Positions 11,506 to 25,027 of a stretch of DNA of 64,000 nt are shown one piece after another. The notes under the pieces are model-generated. The model ran no database searches and was not told the origin of the DNA. It saw nothing but the letters and a program-made list of their open reading frames with translations. The DNA is from Fennellomyces sp. T-0311 (lineage: Eukaryota > Mucoromycota > Mucoromycetes > Mucorales > Lichtheimiaceae), in NCBI GenBank assembly GCA_025266875.1, contig JALLLT010000056.1, forward strand, positions 62,001 to 126,000. The letters run 5' to 3'. Numbering within the stretch: position 1 is the first letter of the stretch; every line of letters starts with the position of its first letter. The position numbers were made by a program, and so were the translations under genes.

Positions 11506-13082
11506 CACGCATTTATTTTGTTACTCACAAACATTCATTCCGTATGTATGCTCTACAGTGAGAAAAAAATACAACTTTATTCTTTGCACGTATCTCGTTC
11601 TAATCGGTTCGTAATATTGGATAGCATATGCTTGCACCTTTACGTAATAAATCAAATAAACTGAACTTTTGTATATACAAAGAACGCCCCGTATATTTAT
11701 TGTACTGTAGTTTCCACCATTCTGGCTAACGACAGGTATAGCTTTGATTTTAAATTGCCTGCAAAATAATTGGGGACTCTTCCATCGATACCGATGCACT
11801 CAGAGCAGCTTGTCGGATAATTCCTTGTGATCACAAACCTAGATGACTGATCCGCCTTGAATGGTAGAGGGATGGGCCAATGATGTTCAATGGTATGACA
11901 TTGAGAACAAGAGAACTATTTTACTGGGAGTCGAATTATTCTCAGCATACACACAGCGAGACAAGGAGACAATGGATGTTTCACTTTTGTGCGACATACG
12001 CTTTGTGTAAGCCAAAAGAAGTGAAGTTGCTCTGGTTGTTCCAGCCATGGACGCGCAGGATGTGAAGAGTGGGTGGGGATGGAAGGAACCAAAGTCAACG
12101 GCCCAGCGGGTTACAAATCCGCTTACGTTGCCTACCAACATTCTGACAGGCTCTGTTACGATAGTAACACTGCCTGATTGAAGGGTTGGTCAGGGTTGCT
12201 TATGTAATTTATCGTGAGGGTCCACTGTCAACAAGAAGTGCAAGTCAATGGTGGCGCAGAACTGACAAAAAAAAAGAGCCGAGGAACACGCAGCAGCTCC
12301 TAAGCACGATTAAAAAAAGATATGACTATAACGTAGGCACTCTCTGACCAAAAGTCTCTCGATGGCGAACATTGTTGTCGTAATGAATGTACGGCGATCG
12401 AGATCAAAGTTGTTTATTGGAAAACCGTGTCATAGAAGAAGTGCATGCCCCTTTCAAATCAAATTAGTCCGCCGCCATGCACAGCAGAAATGGCCCACTG
12501 CCAAGAAAAACGGCTATATCTATATGAAAAAATCAATTTGCTTGCTTTTGGGCTCATTCGATGCGGAAAAGGCGATTTTCCGATAGTAAAAGTGTCCATT
12601 TTGAAACCTGATCCGTAGGTTTTGCGTTATTCGTCGTCGCACTTCCTGAAATGGGACCAAACCCACAAATCGCAGTTAATGCAGGGATAATCGGTTCAGC
12701 CGGCGTGGACAAAGAGAGGTCTGTGCACTGTACATCGTCAAGCGGACTTGTTGGTATGGCAGTAGTGTGGATCAGCAACGAAGACCAGCAAAAAAAAGCT
12801 ACCTCTCAAGCCATACAATGCTTTTATTCCTCTTACACACCGTTTGCTGTGAGGTCATGGCCTGTTGCTGCGGCTGTAAAACGTCATAACCTGGGTGACT
12901 GTGATGGCATGTGAAAAAAAGAGGGACTGCTCGCTTTCAAAAAGGTATAAAAGGAGGTCAGAATCGGCAGCTTTTTCTTTCTTTTCTTAATAAACCTGAC
13001 ACCAGGGTCTCCAGTAAGAGGATGGCATAAACAGATGAAGAGATAGACTTCCCCTCAATGCTCTTTGTCTGGTTGTGGTTAA
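11506..13082. other. intergenic, no gene recognised
   Basis: Several short ORFs on both strands (for example 12554-12778 minus and 12651-12914 plus, antisense to each other), none with a recognisable domain. GGTATAAAAGG at about 12943-12953 is a good TATA match, followed by a pyrimidine tract, but I cannot assign a coding region to it. Confidence 0.4.
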
Positions 13083-13259
13083 TTACTGCTTGAGATTCAA
13101 AAATACCGAAGCTGCTTTGGTGGCTGCTGGTCTTCCTTTGGACGGCTTGTCTTCTTTGGAGACTTGATCAACCTCCATGGAGACTTGCTGCTCTTCTGGG
13201 GACTGTAGCCTTCCTTGTGGAAGAAGCTGCTTCGGGGGATATGGGAATTGGTGGCCCAT
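13083..13259 (-). CDS. 58-aa basic/proline-rich ORF (possibly a last exon)
   Basis: ATG at 13259 to TAA at 13083 encodes MGHQFPYPPKQLLPQGRL, then a Ser/Glu-rich part and a KGRPAATKAA stretch that resembles an AT-hook or histone-tail-like sequence. The ATG is directly preceded by a possible splice acceptor (GGGTAG), so this may be the final exon of a longer minus-strand gene whose first exon I could not place (open minus frames exist at 13388-13609 and 13582-13791). Confidence 0.25.
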   Translation of the reverse strand: MGHQFPYPPKQLLPQGRLQSPEEQQVSMEVDQVSKEDKPSKGRPAATKAASVFLNLKQ

Positions 13260-14911
13260 CTACCCAATCAAACAAGAGAACGAAAAAAAAAAACTGGTAT
13301 GGTTTTCTGGAAGCCTTTTAATTGGCTTGCTGTTCAAGTGACCCGTTCCTGTTGGTGACTGTCACTCAGGGTCTCGATTCAATAAAGTCATTGCTTTTTT
13401 CCCGCATGATCTGCGCGCTTACTACCTGACCGACGCGTTGTTTTTGCCACTTGCTGCTTGCATTGGTGCCCAATCAAGTCGCTTTTTCCTTTTTTGTGTG
13501 TCGACTGTTTTTTTTTCAGAAATACGATTAATACAATCGTGGCGTTCGGCTTATGATGCTTTTCGAGTGAGATCTCGTGAACTATTTGAAGCTCGCTCGT
13601 AGTGAGCACACTGGAAGGCCTGGTTGAAGCGACTTTTTTGGGCGTGCTCCTTGTTTGACCGCACCCGGTAACAAAATGGCAGCTACTCTTGCCAAACTAT
13701 AGAACATGAATCTTTGTTCGTTTTGACCGGTATAGACCGAGGCGGGTGTGGTGATGGTTCGATGAAAACATGCATGATTGTTTGTTGGCACGCCTAGTTT
13801 ATATCCAGCATGAATACCGGAATAACAAGCACCGCCGTATCATGTGCCCCCTCAAAAAAAAGGAGCTCTGGCCCAGGTGACAGAACAATCAGGTTCACGC
13901 AAAACGCCCAGTTTGACTTTGCCTCGGCACCGTTGCCACACTAATCAATACAGTAGAGCATGACTGATAATTTGAACGGCGTTTAGATGTCTCCATGGAG
14001 ACAGCTACATCCTTGAAGACTCCTCTTATTAATTCGAACTTTTTACGATAACATGGATCGGCGTGCTATTACCAGAGAACTGGCACAAGCTACGTATGGG
14101 TTATCCCCCTTTTTTTCAATGTCCTCTACGAGTTTTATCGCAAGTCAGACAATCGCAGCGCATGGAAAGAGAGGGACGTGATCCACCTGACGATGACGAA
14201 CGTTCACGATCGAGCCGTATGAGGCTGGTTGCCATTACCAAAGCAGTTTCACGCGTTCAACAAACAGATCTAGCTCAACTTCATTGGATGCGTTTATGTC
14301 CAAGCACGTGTCAAACAAAGGCTACACCGCATAAGACTGTATTTTTCCGGTGCGTGTCATTAGGGCATAAAGGTGCTATAAAGGGTTTGTCGGTGGTGAT
14401 AGGAATTGACACAAAGTTGGTAAAGGTATATAAGCTCTACGCAGACACTTTTGATCTGACTCCATTCGCGCATCTTTGCCCAAAGAAAAACACACAGCCG
14501 TATTCTTTTTGGTATAAAGTTGCAAACAATTGTATACGCATATGTACAAGCACGCAAATGGCGGCAGTTTGGTATTGATCTCGTACTCGGATGCCTTGCC
14601 TTTATGCCTTGGATATCCGGATGTTTTTCCGTCGTTTACATATGGTATGGTCCATAGATTGTCGCAGCTTTCTTTGGAGCTCGTATTCGGTAAAGCAACT
14701 GTCACCCAATGGTTTACAAGTATGGATGCAGAAGTTTAATACACATCTTTGCCACGTGAAACCACGAAAACTGTTGAAAAAAATGAAGAAATGACGATAG
14801 CTTTATATGCAAGCGAAAATTTATCGATGTAATTCATTGAAGATATCTTGTACGAACTCAAGTGTGGGTATAACAGTTGGGGTGGTAGTGCATAGGGCTT
14901 CCTACCACAGA
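13260..14911. other. intergenic, possible gene remnants
   Basis: The plus strand around 14053-14280 shows all three frames open in turn, starting MDRRAITRELAQATYG, with a later basic stretch (DDDERSRSSRMRLVAITKAV). This suggests a decayed or spliced small gene, but I found no consistent exon model. The rest is AT-rich without a recognisable gene. Confidence 0.3.
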
Positions 14912-17030
14912 TCAAGAACCTTGTACAGCTCGACACTTTCTATTTTCGGCCACTATCTTTTGCAACCTTACCGCTGCCAGTCGTCCAATTTGAGGTATGC
15001 CAACGAGTTCCACCCTATCGAGGTGTTTCATTCCGGTCACTACCGTTTCGACGGTATCCCCAGTGACTCGTGCGAGATGTTTGAGAACAATCTCCTGTAA
15101 ACTGGCGATGTAGGGAAGGAAGCAAAGTATTACATCCACCACGGCATCCATTCGTTCGAGGTGGATTGTTTTCAGCGTGTTGGTCTTGTGTAGTTGGACG
15201 AAAAACTTTATGAAACCATGGTTCGTTGGTCCATTGCAACCGATAACATCAATCCGCTCGAGTGCTTGAACGGTTGCCAATGTTTCCAATAGCGAATCAG
15301 GAATTTTCTCGCAGTAATCCAAAGCGATCCTTCGCAACGACGACGTCTTTCCCATATTTGCGTGCGCGTTGAAGAACACGCTGAATGCCTCTTGGTTGAA
15401 ATGCTCGATCCGTTTTAGCTCGAGGAACTTGAGATTGGGGAGCACCGAAAGCGCCTCATCGAATACGCTGCCGGTTATCTGATTAGACTGCAAGCTAACG
15501 TGTTCGAGCGCCTTGCAATTCTGTATCATTTTTGCAACGATGGTGTGCATCTCCATCGGTCCGCCAGCGTAGGTAAAGTGTGTCATATTTTCACACGTAA
15601 CGTCTTTCAGCCCGTCCCAGCGTAGTTCTGCAACTTGCTTCGTATTGGGCAATGAAAGGGAAAAGCCCAGCAGCGTCGATCGGTTTTTGCCAAGGAGTTG
15701 GAAAATATGTTTAGGATTGACACGCGAAGGTTCGTAAACCGCGAGGGCTTGCATGCCAGGCGAATCAGATCTTTGTGTGCCGCCTGTGTTTGGGACGTCG
15801 CCATTGAACCCGAGCCTTTTAAGTCGTGGGCAATGGCTATCAATGACGAGCAATCCAACGCTAGTACATGACTTGATATGGAGATTTTGCAGATGCGGAC
15901 ACAGCTGAAGAATTGCCTCGAGGGCACCGATGGAAATTGAATTTGCAGTGAGGTTCAGCGATCTAATATTGGATTTTGGTAAAGCCAAAAAAGTTGCTTC
16001 GCCAAACACCATATGGTCGGCACGTGTGCAATAGGTTAGAGCTTCCAATCTTGGGCACATAGCAAATATGCTTTCCAGCGAAAGTGTCTGTTCCGTTCCG
16101 CTGTCAGTGATTGATAATTGAGTTAGCGTGCTTTCCAGTCGCGACAAGGCCATCAAGAACCGTTCGCGGCTTATAGTTGGATCTTTGGGGATAAAGTCAG
16201 CTGGATGGATGGATAGCCATCAGTAGTATACTATACTCACTTGATATATTGAGATACTGTATATTTCCAAGATGCCTATTGATGATGGCACCAAAAACGC
16301 TCAGAGATTGGGATGCCGTAATTCCGCACAAGACTAGGTTCTGGACGTGCTTGCCTATCGCTGGCAAGAGGCAAAAGGTGTTATCCGCAGGGATACCGCC
16401 TGTGAAGCTGAAATCCCTCCATGCCGACGCACAACCTGCCACAACCTGATGCCATTCCTTCGATACATTCATGCAGGCAACCCGATAGTTGAAATCCCCA
16501 CATTCGTTATCCCCAAGGTTGCTGATTATCATGTGCGCGATATCGGCAGGTAGCATCGCCAGGAAATCCACGCGTTTATTGAGCTGAGATTCAGATACTT
16601 CCTTTTGCTCTTCGAGAGATAGGTATTGATCATCGTTCATGGGAACCGTTTCGTGACCCTTTTTGTACACTGCAATCGCACGCTTGTGATTTCCTTGCAA
16701 GGCAAGTGTTTCTCCCGCACGCAAGTATCCAGCCGCTGTCAAGGGTGTACATTCGATCATTGTCTCCGCGGCTTCCAGCGCCTTGCTGAACAAGCCCTTT
16801 TTCGCATACGCTGTGACACATGTGTCCAGGACCTTGGCTTTGAGCGCGTCAAGTAGCTTCACTGCTTGCGTGGCGCTGTCAAGCGCTCCGTCGTAATCGG
16901 AATTTGCGAGAGATTGAATGCTGGAATGGTGCAGCGAGATCCACGCGTCATTGTCATTGTCGTGTTCGGGACGAATGCACGGTCTTCGCTTTGTTGGGAG
17001 AACGGGCTTGCCTTGTGATTTGCGTTTCAT
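14912..17030 (-). CDS. F-box protein with TPR-like and leucine-rich repeats
   Basis: Two exons (17030-16241 and 16200-14912) give 692 aa; the intron is only 40 nt (GTGAGT...CCAG). Order: a basic N-terminus (MKRKSQGKPVLPTKRR), helical repeat pairs resembling TPRs (about residues 30-140, e.g. YDGALDSATQAVKLLDAL and GNHKRAIAVYKKGHE), an F-box (FLAMLPADIAHMIISNL, about 154-170), then about 450 residues of LRR units (e.g. CPRLEALTYC, CPHLQNLHIKSC, ALERIDVIGCNG). Family role: substrate receptor of an SCF ubiquitin ligase, with the F-box binding Skp1 and the LRRs binding the target; TPR + F-box + LRR resembles Pof/Dia2-type fungal receptors. TATATA lies only about 6-10 nt upstream of the ATG, so the true leader or start may differ. 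Confidence 0.82.
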
Positions 17031-18358
17031 AAGTATATAAAGGACAAGAAGGTAATTTTTAACTGGTAAACGTCGTTCCGCTTATGAAAACAGCACTGGT
17101 ACAGCTTTTATCTGGTGACTGAAGAAGAATCCATATCAACATTCGCCGAAACGAGTTGACGGTAATCCGTACGTACGTATGGTTAAGTTTCGTTGGAAAG
17201 CCTGTAGCTTCTTTTACTGTGGCTCCAGACGATTATACAGTCAGCTCCATCTTTTCGGCTGACACGACTAAGGGGCAAGGATTAACGTGTTATACGCATG
17301 TGGGAGAAAATAGGTAAACTAGAAATCGCAGCGAAGTTTAATAACTCATACGCACCATCCTGACCAAAATTGTTCTTGCTGCCATCTTAAGAAGGCCGGG
17401 GCACACCCATTCATTGGCATGGCGATATCTTGTTAACAAGTGAATGATGATCGGGCAATGCGTACTATTTATGAATTACTCGGGATATGTGTCAAACAGA
17501 GTCACTAGACCAAAATACTCCTCGCCTTCGACTTGATAGCGATATGTTTCCTAGAATACAATACTTGATTGCCGCGAATTCACGATGCATGGTGGTGTAA
17601 CCTCGGCAACCGAATCAGCAGCAAAGCCTTTAATTTCCTCCGAATAGCATGGATACCATGGCATACTAAATTTCCATATTATCTACCAATCCATTTCGTG
17701 CATCTGGCGCGCGCACTGGGCCAACATTTTCGACAGCAACGACTTCCACCCACCTAGAGTGATCACGACGGCCACTCTCATTAACAAGACTAAAAAGGAA
17801 AACATGGACATTAGCTAGATCGTTTGCTTTGTATTACTTCAGCCTTTGCATTTGATATCTTCCGGATCTAAAATCTCACGGTGCCGGTTCTGCGTGTGGC
17901 ACGCGCAATAAATACCTTCTACATATAAAAAACACCTATTTCCGCTTTTCCTCACTTTTTCACTAATCAAAATCAAAAGAAATGACCTAGGGAAGATATC
18001 TATCACACTGCCTTTTCAACGTTCTATATGGAACCATGGGATTAGGTATGAATTGTGATTTCCGTCAATCCTGAACTGTCATGACCTGCACGACTGCTGG
18101 CTCAGAATAAGGGAAATGGTGCCTGGTATTGCTACTATTATAGAAATACTTGTTTGGCCTTAGGTGGGTGTATATATGTAGCAGACACTTGTCAGTTACT
18201 GATTTGGTACTGGCCACTACTGTAGCAAACCCAGTTTATGAGTGTGCGACGTGAACAGGCAACTTTAATATATGGAGCACAGGACACGAGATACGAATGA
18301 AGATAGAAAATTGTGCATGCATTTGGTAATGATATGAGTATAAAAAAAAGAGAGAGAT
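17031..18358. other. intergenic, possible transposon relic
   Basis: Mostly non-coding. At about 17704-17818 (+) a short open stretch (WRAHWANIFDSNDFHPPR) reads like a piece of a degraded protein, perhaps a transposase, without start or partner exons. TATA-like TATATATG lies at about 18171-18178. No gene is claimed. Confidence 0.3.
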
Positions 18359-21300
18359 CTACTGTTGCTCGTGCTTGGTGGTCGCGATGGATAGCAGTTC
18401 ATTGAACTCGCCACTGCGCTCGCACATCTGTCGGAAGACACTGTCCTCGCGTGTAATAAGATTATAAGGCGTATCAAACTCCATCACCTGGCCGTGATCC
18501 AGCACCAGAATGCGATCATAATCTGCGACGGTCCGGAGACGATGAGCGATGCACAAAAGAGAAGACTCGCGCATGAACTCGGTGCGGATCGTTTGCTGGA
18601 TCTGATGGTCGGTATCAAAGTCCACAGAAGACGTGGCTTCGTCCAGAATGATAAGAGTCGACTTCTTGACCAGCGCACGTGCCAATGCAATCAATTGACG
18701 TTGACCTTGGGACCAGTTACTGCCGTTTTCCAATACAGGCGAGTCCAATGTCACGTTCTTGTTGTCATCGGCACCATGGTGATCGATCAGGTGCGAGCGC
18801 TTAAGTGCTGCCCAAAGTTCCACATCGTCGTGCTGGCCGAATGGGTCCAGGTTTGTGCGCAAAGTGCCCGAGAAAAGCACAGGATCTTGTGGAATGATGG
18901 TGATACGCGATCGAAGGTCCTCGAGACCAAGTGTGCTAATGTCAACACCGTCAATGGAAATCCGTCCACTGGTGGCCTCCATAAAGCGGAACAGCGAAAG
19001 CGTCAAGGTGGATTTACCTATACAGTCGATATTAGCTTACGTTTCAACGGGTGATGGATGAATGTGCTTACCACTACCAGTGCGGCCAACAATGCCAATC
19101 TTCTCTCGAGGCTTTGTTTCGAACGAGACGTTGCGCAGGACAGCAGGGCCATCCGAGGTATACTTGATAACCAAATCTTCGACCTTGATTGAGCCAGTCT
19201 CAGGCCAGCTCGGAGGAGGGCAAGTTTCTGGAATATGAGCTGGCGGCTCTTGCTCGATCTCGAGATATTCATGAAGACGTTCGATGGCATTCATGTTCAT
19301 TTCATTGATAGCATACATTCGCACGACCCACAATACGTGATAGGTGAAGGTGATTGCGTAGCTGAGAGAGAGACCAGCGAGACCTGGATCTACCCAATTG
19401 CGACCCATGACCATGACGAAACCAGCACAGAAGCCGACAAAGGCACCCACGGTTTCGACACGTGCATGAAGCCATCGGTTGCACGCCCACATCCACAAGA
19501 ATGGTCGGCTGTTGTTATCGATAGAGATATGGTTTTCGGCGATGAATCGGTTCTGGGAACCGAATGCACGGATGGTGGCAACACCGTTGACAGTTTCGCC
19601 AAATTGGACATAGATGGGACTGCGGCTGACCGAGTTGAGACGCTTCATGTCGCGAGAGGTTGCAAGATAGTATGCGCCGACCAACCAATAGATAATTGCA
19701 ATGACGATGCCGGGTACAACAAAGGCAGGTACCACGTATGAGATCAAAACCACAGTGCAGATTGTGGAGACGATCGAGTAGATCAGGAAAGCCATGGAGG
19801 GTGATACTTCTTGATCGATGGTTGCCAAGTCGGACGAGAATCTGTTGACAACGCGGCCCATGGGTGTCGAGTCGAAGAAACGGACTTTGGCACGCAAGAT
19901 CTTGTCAAGCAATCGCTCGTGAAGACGGCGGGATGCCTTGATAGATCCATAAAAGATAGCCAAGGAGCGGATCGATGTGACAACCACAGCGACGATGCCC
20001 AGAATAAAGTAAACGCCAAGATAGTACTTGACGTCGATTCCGTTTGTTTTGGCAAACATGGGATTGATGTAGTTGATCGAGAAAGTTCCGGGCTCGTACG
20101 ATGATCCAAGATGGGTTGACGTTGAGAATATGCCGACATTGCTGTCGTTGGATGCGCCATCGGCTTCGGTTGGATAGGCTCCTGCCCATACCTTGATCCA
20201 GTAATCTATGTTTCCATGACGTCAACAGCCATTTGATTCTACGTATTTATTTGGTAGTTTACCTTGGCCCATCACGGAGATTTGTGCGAGATTGAAAAGC
20301 ACCATCACAAGAAGCCAGAAAATGTATCCACCAGAAGCATTGATGTAGGTCTTGTACACTTCCCATTTGACACCACCTTCAGCGCGTTCTTCTTCCTTGA
20401 TCAATTTGCCAGCACCGTTTTCCTGCGGCTTTTTGCTCAGCTGCGGAACCACGGGAATGCTGCCTTCCGTTGCTGCTTCCTCTTTTGCATCCACCTTGTC
20501 TTCGTGGGTGCGCGCGAGTTCGTCACCGAGAACGCCGCTCTTGAGCATTGATTGAGGATCACCTGCGCCGGCCACCTTGCCATCCTTCAAGGCGACAACG
20601 TAGGAAGCACCCTTGATGCATAATCCAACGTGGTGGGTGACCAAAATGATGGTTCGGCTGCGCACTGCATTCTTGCATAAGTCACTTACGTATGCAACTA
20701 TTGTAAACTCCAAACTTACTCAGCTCGCCGATCAAACAGTGCTCATACAGATGTCTCGCGGTATGTGCATCGACCGCACTGAGACAGTCGTCCAAAATGA
20801 CGGTTTCGGCTTGAGAGTAGACAGCGCGTGCAATGGCAACTCTGCAAAACGACATTAACGAAACGCGTAGATCCACTTGTCGTCTTAAACACACCTTTGC
20901 TTTTGACCACCACTGAGAGTAACGCCCTTTTCGCCCACTTCGGTTGAATCACCATATTCAAAAATATCGAGGTCTCTGGTTAGTGCGGTCATGTACAGAA
21001 CCTTCTGGTAGCGCTCCTCATCGTAGGGGAGACCAAAGAGAATATTGTCGCGGATGCTGCAGTTTTGCAGCCACGCCGTCTGAGCGACATAGGCAATACC
21101 AGAGACAGCGCCACCAAGAGGACTTGTGCGGTTTGGAATGATGCGAGGAAGTCTGACTTGGCCGCGAATACAATAAGTTTCACCCAACAGACTGGCAAGC
21201 AACGTAGTTTTGCCAGATCCGGTGGGGCCACATATGATGGACAATCTGTTTGCTGGGAACGACAAGTTCAAATCACGAAGCAAGATCTTGCTATCGCTGT

Positions 21301-23565
21301 CGGGATCCTTGGGATCCGTCTTTACCCAACTAAACGCGGCGTCATCGACAAAACCAATCTCGGTGCCATCCAGCACACCGGAAGGCTCTGGCGTAACGAC
21401 TTCTTCTTCAGCCAAAAAGCTTTCGATACGCTTGGCAGCGACGTTCGCTTGGAGCATGAAAGAAATGATCATGGGGAACTCTTCAAGTGCCACGCGGAAG
21501 GTGTTGAAGAGCGCGAGGGCAGTGAATGCGGTGGATGCCGTCAATTTGTGGTCCAAAGTGTAGACGTAAAATACCGTGACCATAATGACGGTAGGGATGA
21601 TAGTGGACAAGTTGATCATATGCATATACATGTAGAGACGATCACGAACAGCCTTCAATTCGAGTTCACGTGAACCCAACACGCGTTTGCGAAACTCCTT
21701 TTCCCATGCAAAGAACTTGATGATACGGATGGCGTTCAGCATTTCATTGACGATCTTGATACGCTTGTCGGCAGCAGACATGAGCTTTGTTTGCAGCGAC
21801 TCGAACTCTTTGCTGACGTAGAAGGTAGCGGGTTGAATGAGAAGCATTGCCAAGACACCCCAGAGCGCTGCAGCGCCTAGAAGTTTGTACAAGCACACAA
21901 TGCTGACGATGATTTGGATGGGATACGAGTAGGCGTAAAAGATGTATGCAGTCAATTCACCAAGTTTTTGCGCGTCCACGGAAAGCAAGTTGTTGACGTT
22001 GGCCTTGGTTTTGTCATCTTCGTCCTTGTTATCGGTAGCACCGGCAGTGACACGTCGTCGAAGTGATTTGGCAAAGACTTCGCCAATCACGATGGCTTGG
22101 ATGCGGATACCGTTGGTGCGACCAATGTACAATGCTTGTTGGACGGCCAATGTTTGTACTACGCCGGTGACGAAAAGACCAACGACGTAGAGGTATGCAG
22201 TGGATACTGGCTCGGTGTTTGTGTCTCTTTGCTCGATGTATGAAATAATTTTGTTGAGGAAGAGTGGCGGGCCAAACATGCCAACTGGAAATGCACATCA
22301 TGTTCAGTCGTGATACATCCCGATGCGCAGAAACTTACCGCTCCACACAGCACAGTACAGAAACTGATGAAACAGGGATAATATATAGGTTCGCATGATG
22401 GATAGCAGCAGCGATCCAGACTTGTGCTTCCTGTACTGGATCAGCACGTTCTTTGCTCTGTTCTCCGGTGGCAGCTCACGAAGATCATCCTCGTTCAGCG
22501 TGCGTCGGTAACCCTCCTTCATCATGGTCTCGACCCAGCTGAACATGAACTGGGCATACAGCGATGCCCAATTCTCGGTGGATTGCAATCGACCCTACCC
22601 CCGCCCATTAGGACCTCGACGCCAATTGGATATGAGCGCAACAACTTACAGTATCCGCAACAATGGGCGTAACGGGTGCGTGGCGCTCTTCGTGGATAAT
22701 TGTCATCAGAATAACCGCGGTGACACACGCAGTAAGGACCGAGTGAAGGTAACCTTCAGTGGATATATCGGTGTAATGCACATAGTAGAACGAGCGCAGG
22801 TCGAGCAAATTGATAAAAAAGTGAGTCAGATAGAGGTAGTTGAGCTGGACGCACATCACATCAGCCACAGGTTTCTTTGGGGTGCCAGTGAATGAGATAT
22901 TGGCGATGGAGAGGAACAAGGCGTATCCCTACCGAAAGAAACATCCATGTCACTCCAACATATTCGTCATACGTTTCTCCTTTTCTGGTTGCTTACCCAA
23001 AAGACCAAGCTTCCCAACAATCCAATTTGCACCGCCGACTCTGTTCCTTCGACCTCCTGGTCGATGTCGTAGTGACTGGATAGCAGCTGCTGAAAGGAGT
23101 AGGCATATATGGCAAACTGAGCGATGGCACCGATCAATCGCATAGTGTTAAAAAATGACCAACGCAGCGATCGCTCTTCGTAAGAAGGTGAAAGGGTGCT
23201 GTCCGTCGATGCGGTATCATCGTCTTGTTCGACATTGGCGGCACCGTAGCCACCAAAGGCAGGAGTAGAGTTTTTCAAAGGCGCGTATATGGCCGAGGTT
23301 CCCCGAACGTACCGAACGTAAGCTGCCACGACCACGGCAGCGGACCACAGCAGGAACACCACGGGAACCAGTCCGTCTACAAAGCTGTTACTGATTGTGA
23401 GATTGCGATATTGTCAACAGGTGGCGTTGTTACGTTTCTCGAAAGCATGGTGCGAAATCACCGCCTATCCACGGATCCTTAAATATAAACACAATTTAGG
23501 CTTTTTGTTGGTTGTTTACAGGCGCACAAGGCCGGCATATTTACGGATAAGCTGCAGTCGAACAT
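18359..23565 (-). CDS. ABC transporter, ABCC/MRP subfamily (Ycf1/MRP-like)
   Basis: Ten exons on the minus strand: 23565-23545, 23477-23434, 23390-22997, 22928-22650, 22594-22339, 22284-20895, 20841-20720, 20664-20263, 20205-19072 and 19017-18359, giving 1566 aa, a complete long MRP. The start [22 protein letters not shown] spans three exons and matches the MRP N-terminus. TMD0 (five helices) and L0 are followed by TMD1. NBD1 has Walker [12 protein letters not shown] (about 683), signature LSGGQKQR (about 787) and [10 protein letters not shown], whose Asp replaces the catalytic Glu as usual in ABCC NBD1. TMD2 follows. NBD2 has Walker A GRTGSGKST (about 1345), signature WSQGQRQL (about 1451) and [10 protein letters not shown]. 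Family role: exports glutathione and other conjugates or organic anions, in fungi usually into the vacuole. WSQGQ in place of the commoner FSxGQ is a small oddity. Confidence 0.95.
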
Positions 23566-24176
23566 AATCCTTGAGTCAGATAATGTAGAAGAAGGAGAAA
23601 GGACAAAGATTTTCCGCAATGGCCCTTTATTAGATTCTGAGTAAATCGTTGCTGCGGCGACAGTGCCGTGCTTTTTTTTTCCTTTTTTTTTTTAGGCAAC
23701 GTGTAATCCCGCAGCATGTCATCCCCTCGTTCGCCTTTCAATAGGCACCGCCGGGATACCATTGACGGATCCAGAACGCTGATACTATTCTCTGCAATGG
23801 CAAAGGCTGTGGATTTGCGCGGTGTTGTTTCCGATAAACATTCTTCCCATCGCCTCGGTCGATTCTGTGCAGACGTAAAAGGCGAAAATTGGTAAAAAAG
23901 GCAAGGTTGGCTTTGAATGACTTTTTATGTTTTTTTACTGCTGCGGCAGATAGTCCGCGCATTGGCCGAAGTCGACGGGACCCATTCCATATTATCAAAG
24001 CGCACATGACGGCCCTGCATCGCCTACAAAAGGCCTGTTGATTGCATTCGATCCCGATATATCGAATTCCTAAACGATGAGTCATATCCTAAGCTATGGA
24101 GCTTCTGTCGATTAAAATTCAAGTAAAAAACATAATTTCTTGACCCGCAAAACGGCTGTTTTTTTTCTTGCAAAAC
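23566..24176. other. divergent promoter region (ABCC transporter / EMI1)
   Basis: About 610 bp between the start of the minus-strand transporter and the plus-strand EMI1-like gene. It has poly-T/poly-A tracts at 23669-23694 and a T8 run at 24159-24166 next to the EMI1 start. The minus ORF at 23738-24085 has no recognisable feature and is treated as noise. Confidence 0.45.
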
Positions 24177-24627
24177 ATGAGTGATTCCGACCACCACGAT
24201 GCCGATACTGCCGCATTCTTCAATGAATTAGAAACCGAAACAAAGCATGACTACGCCAAATGCAGTGTATCTCAGGCATTCGATTCAGTGTGGCAATGTT
24301 ATAGTACGTTACCATAGCAGACGATTTCCAGGGGCTGTCCGTTGACAACCTTTTTTTGGGTAGCACTGGGTGCTCAAGCAATCCACTATTACCGATATGG
24401 CGAGAAGAAGGATTGTTCAGTCCGCTGGGATGATTTTAAGTTTTGCATGAAAACAAAAACCAAATCTAATGAAGAAGCTGATGTAAGTTTTTTTTTTATT
24501 TTGACATTGAAACTGAAAATTCCCATAGCGCATGATTAGAAAGCGAGAACTGGAAAAGGAGGCACAAAAGAAACTGTTAAGGAACTCGGAAGAAGTGTGG
24601 GAAGCCCGCAATCTGAAGCACGTTTAA
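24177..24627 (+). CDS. EMI1: EMI1 family protein (DUF3128), CHCH-like
   Basis: Exons 24177-24303, 24364-24482 and 24529-24627 give 114 aa. The conserved core is present across the first junction: a Cys followed by FDSVWQCY, LGAQAIHYYRYG, then C-x4-W-DDFKFC. The Cys spacing and the YYRYG/DFKFC motifs are those of the DUF3128/Emi1 family of small mitochondrial or cytosolic proteins with paired cysteines. The yeast member is needed for early meiotic gene induction, and the molecular role is poorly known. A basic helical tail (RKRELEKEAQKKLL) closes the protein. The second intron is 46 nt. Confidence 0.87.
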
Positions 24628-25027
24628 CGATATGTATAAAAATAGAATTACCTGTACATATGACATGGAAGTGGGTGTTGCGCGGCTTACATGAGTAGGA
24701 GGACAGGCTCCTTCATTTGATATATGATAAGGGGATGGTGGTGGTTGTGGAATGGATACAAAGTTGCTCTGGGGTCATGAATAGGAGGAATTGTATTGTA
24801 TTCGCTTGGAAAAGTTAGGTAAGTGTACAAAAATGAGCAAAAGTGAATCACGAGCGATCATGTGTATATAGTATGGGTATCGTAGCGAACTGTAAAAAGA
24901 AAGGTAGTATCTCAGTGGGGATGAAAGGGAGAAAACACTCAAGCACATTATATGACGAGAAAAAAAATAATAACTAAAGGCGGTAATAATTGTTTGGAGG
25001 AGTGATCGTTGTTTTTTGGGGCTGTTC
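24628..25027. other. 3' flanks of convergent genes
   Basis: Convergent 3' ends of the EMI1 gene and the zinc-finger gene. AT-rich with no ORF of interest; TATGTATAAAAATAGAA just after the EMI1 stop may be a polyadenylation region. Confidence 0.45.

Noticed and set aside
12554..12914. Two antisense ORFs of 74 and 87 codons
   Set aside because: Neither shows a domain, splice support or codon bias; one is likely the shadow of the other or both are noise.
14063..14578. 171-codon ORF
   Set aside because: The later half reads through AT-rich non-coding-like sequence and the first part competes with two other open frames; no coherent model was found.
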